Source: an uncultured Prevotella sp.
Lineage (GTDB): Bacteria > Bacteroidota > Bacteroidia > Bacteroidales > Bacteroidaceae
Length of the DNA: 64,000 bases
Direction of reading: 5' to 3'
Assembly (NCBI GenBank): GCA_937907705.1
Contig: CALCVP010000012.1
Span: forward strand, 21,191-85,190
Shown one piece after another: positions 63,650 through 64,000 of the stretch (the first letter of the stretch is position 1; each line of letters starts with the position of its first letter). Under the pieces are notes generated by a model. That model saw only the letters and a program-made list of their open reading frames with translations, was not told where the DNA came from and did no database searches. A program made the translations under genes and the position numbers.

Positions 63650-64000
63650 TGCAATGTAAAGTGCAAAATTACAGAAAATAGAGTTAATACTGCACCAAAA
63701 AGCCTATTTTATGTATATTTTAACGTTTGGTTTTGATTCATTGACGATGTAACTTGTGTCTATTTCCACTGCATGAAGTCTGAAATAGATAGGTTCATGG
63801 TGCGTAATACTATTTCTTAAACTGTTCACTTTGCCAAGTTTATTGAATATGTAGGCGTTGTTGTATTGAACAGTCGCCGATGAATGTGGCTTATTTGGAA
63901 AAACCTTAGCAGACAATGTCCTGTCGCACGATATTGTAGTGAGGAAACTGAAGTTTCCCACCCTTAGAAAGATGGCATAAAATAACAGCTTCTCAAAAAT
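63650..64000. other. Upstream region of lptD, window end
   Basis: Contains the lptD -7-like box and a GGAAACT/AGTTTCC inverted repeat (63943-63958). An 85-codon minus-strand frame (63704-63961) is not convincing. A divergent gene probably begins beyond the window. Confidence 0.4.

Noticed and set aside
63943..63958. GGAAACT/AGTTTCC repeat as insertion-sequence end
   Set aside because: Only 7-base arms and no transposase in view; cannot be supported.
63704..63961. 85-codon minus-strand frame near window end
   Set aside because: No domain, no start signal, runs through the likely lptD upstream region; non-coding appearance.
1..64000. tRNA genes, CRISPR arrays, phage or integrase genes
   Set aside because: Looked for GTTCGA-type arms, regular spaced repeats and integrase motifs in the gaps; none seen.

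Overview
The window looks like chromosome of a Bacteroidales bacterium, most probably a Prevotella-like genus. Supporting evidence: a SusC/SusD pair, a BtuB/BtuG cobalamin locus, a Bacteroidetes-type LptD, a long PPi-dependent phosphofructokinase, a DUF5103/type IX secretion 'plug' protein, and promoters of the Bacteroidetes form TTTG-N19-21-TAnnTTTG in front of many genes. No rRNA, tRNA, CRISPR array, phage or intact insertion sequence was found. The 5' half is visibly more AT-rich than the last ~9 kb.

Layout. 1-2.6 kb: 3' part of glnS followed by a TPR protein. 2.7-10.3 kb (minus): a tight run of plsC-like acyltransferase, golvesin/amidase-like lipoprotein, a small gene broken by an in-frame stop, ygiQ, a PP2C-like phosphatase and a T9SS plug-like protein. 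10.5-13.9 kb: small conserved protein, divergent pfp, GH25 lysozyme. 14.2-22.5 kb: small polysaccharide/glycolipid-type locus (susC, susD, secreted EEP hydrolase on minus; GH30 hydrolase divergent on plus) with a striking TGCCCA palindrome array between the divergent genes. 22.6-31.8 kb (minus): dedA, maf, kdsC-like, DUF2520, nitroreductase, sbcC, sbcD, and a decayed two-component locus. 31.8-37.1 kb: EamA transporter, small protein, prolyl oligopeptidase, DUF4861 protein. 37.2-42.1 kb (minus): hexuronate catabolism (tagaturonate reductase, SDR mannonate oxidoreductase, mannonate dehydratase), rlmH, DUF4491. 42.3-47 kb: phosphohexomutase, proS, ComF. 47-53 kb: cobalamin riboswitch followed by btuB-btuG-btuF-btuC and a small protein, with no btuD. 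53-64 kb: two C69 dipeptidases, gltS, a small secreted protein, nadC, a small beta-barrel and lptD.

How the parts work together. The B12 locus is a complete outer-membrane and periplasmic capture route under riboswitch control, but its ABC ATPase must come from elsewhere. The hexuronate genes convert tagaturonate/fructuronate through altronate/mannonate towards KDG, and the DUF4861 neighbour suggests a link to pectin- or uronide-derived carbon. KdsC-like, LptD and PlsC-like proteins belong to envelope biogenesis.

The most unusual signals are non-coding or degenerate: a family of dispersed intergenic elements with TAAGTAGGTG/CACCTACTTA ends (at least five copies), the TGCCCA array upstream of susC, a response regulator cut off by a stop codon next to the apparent remnant of its partner, a small gene interrupted by one TAA, and several perfect long inverted repeats. 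No wholly new multi-gene system could be demonstrated from sequence alone.
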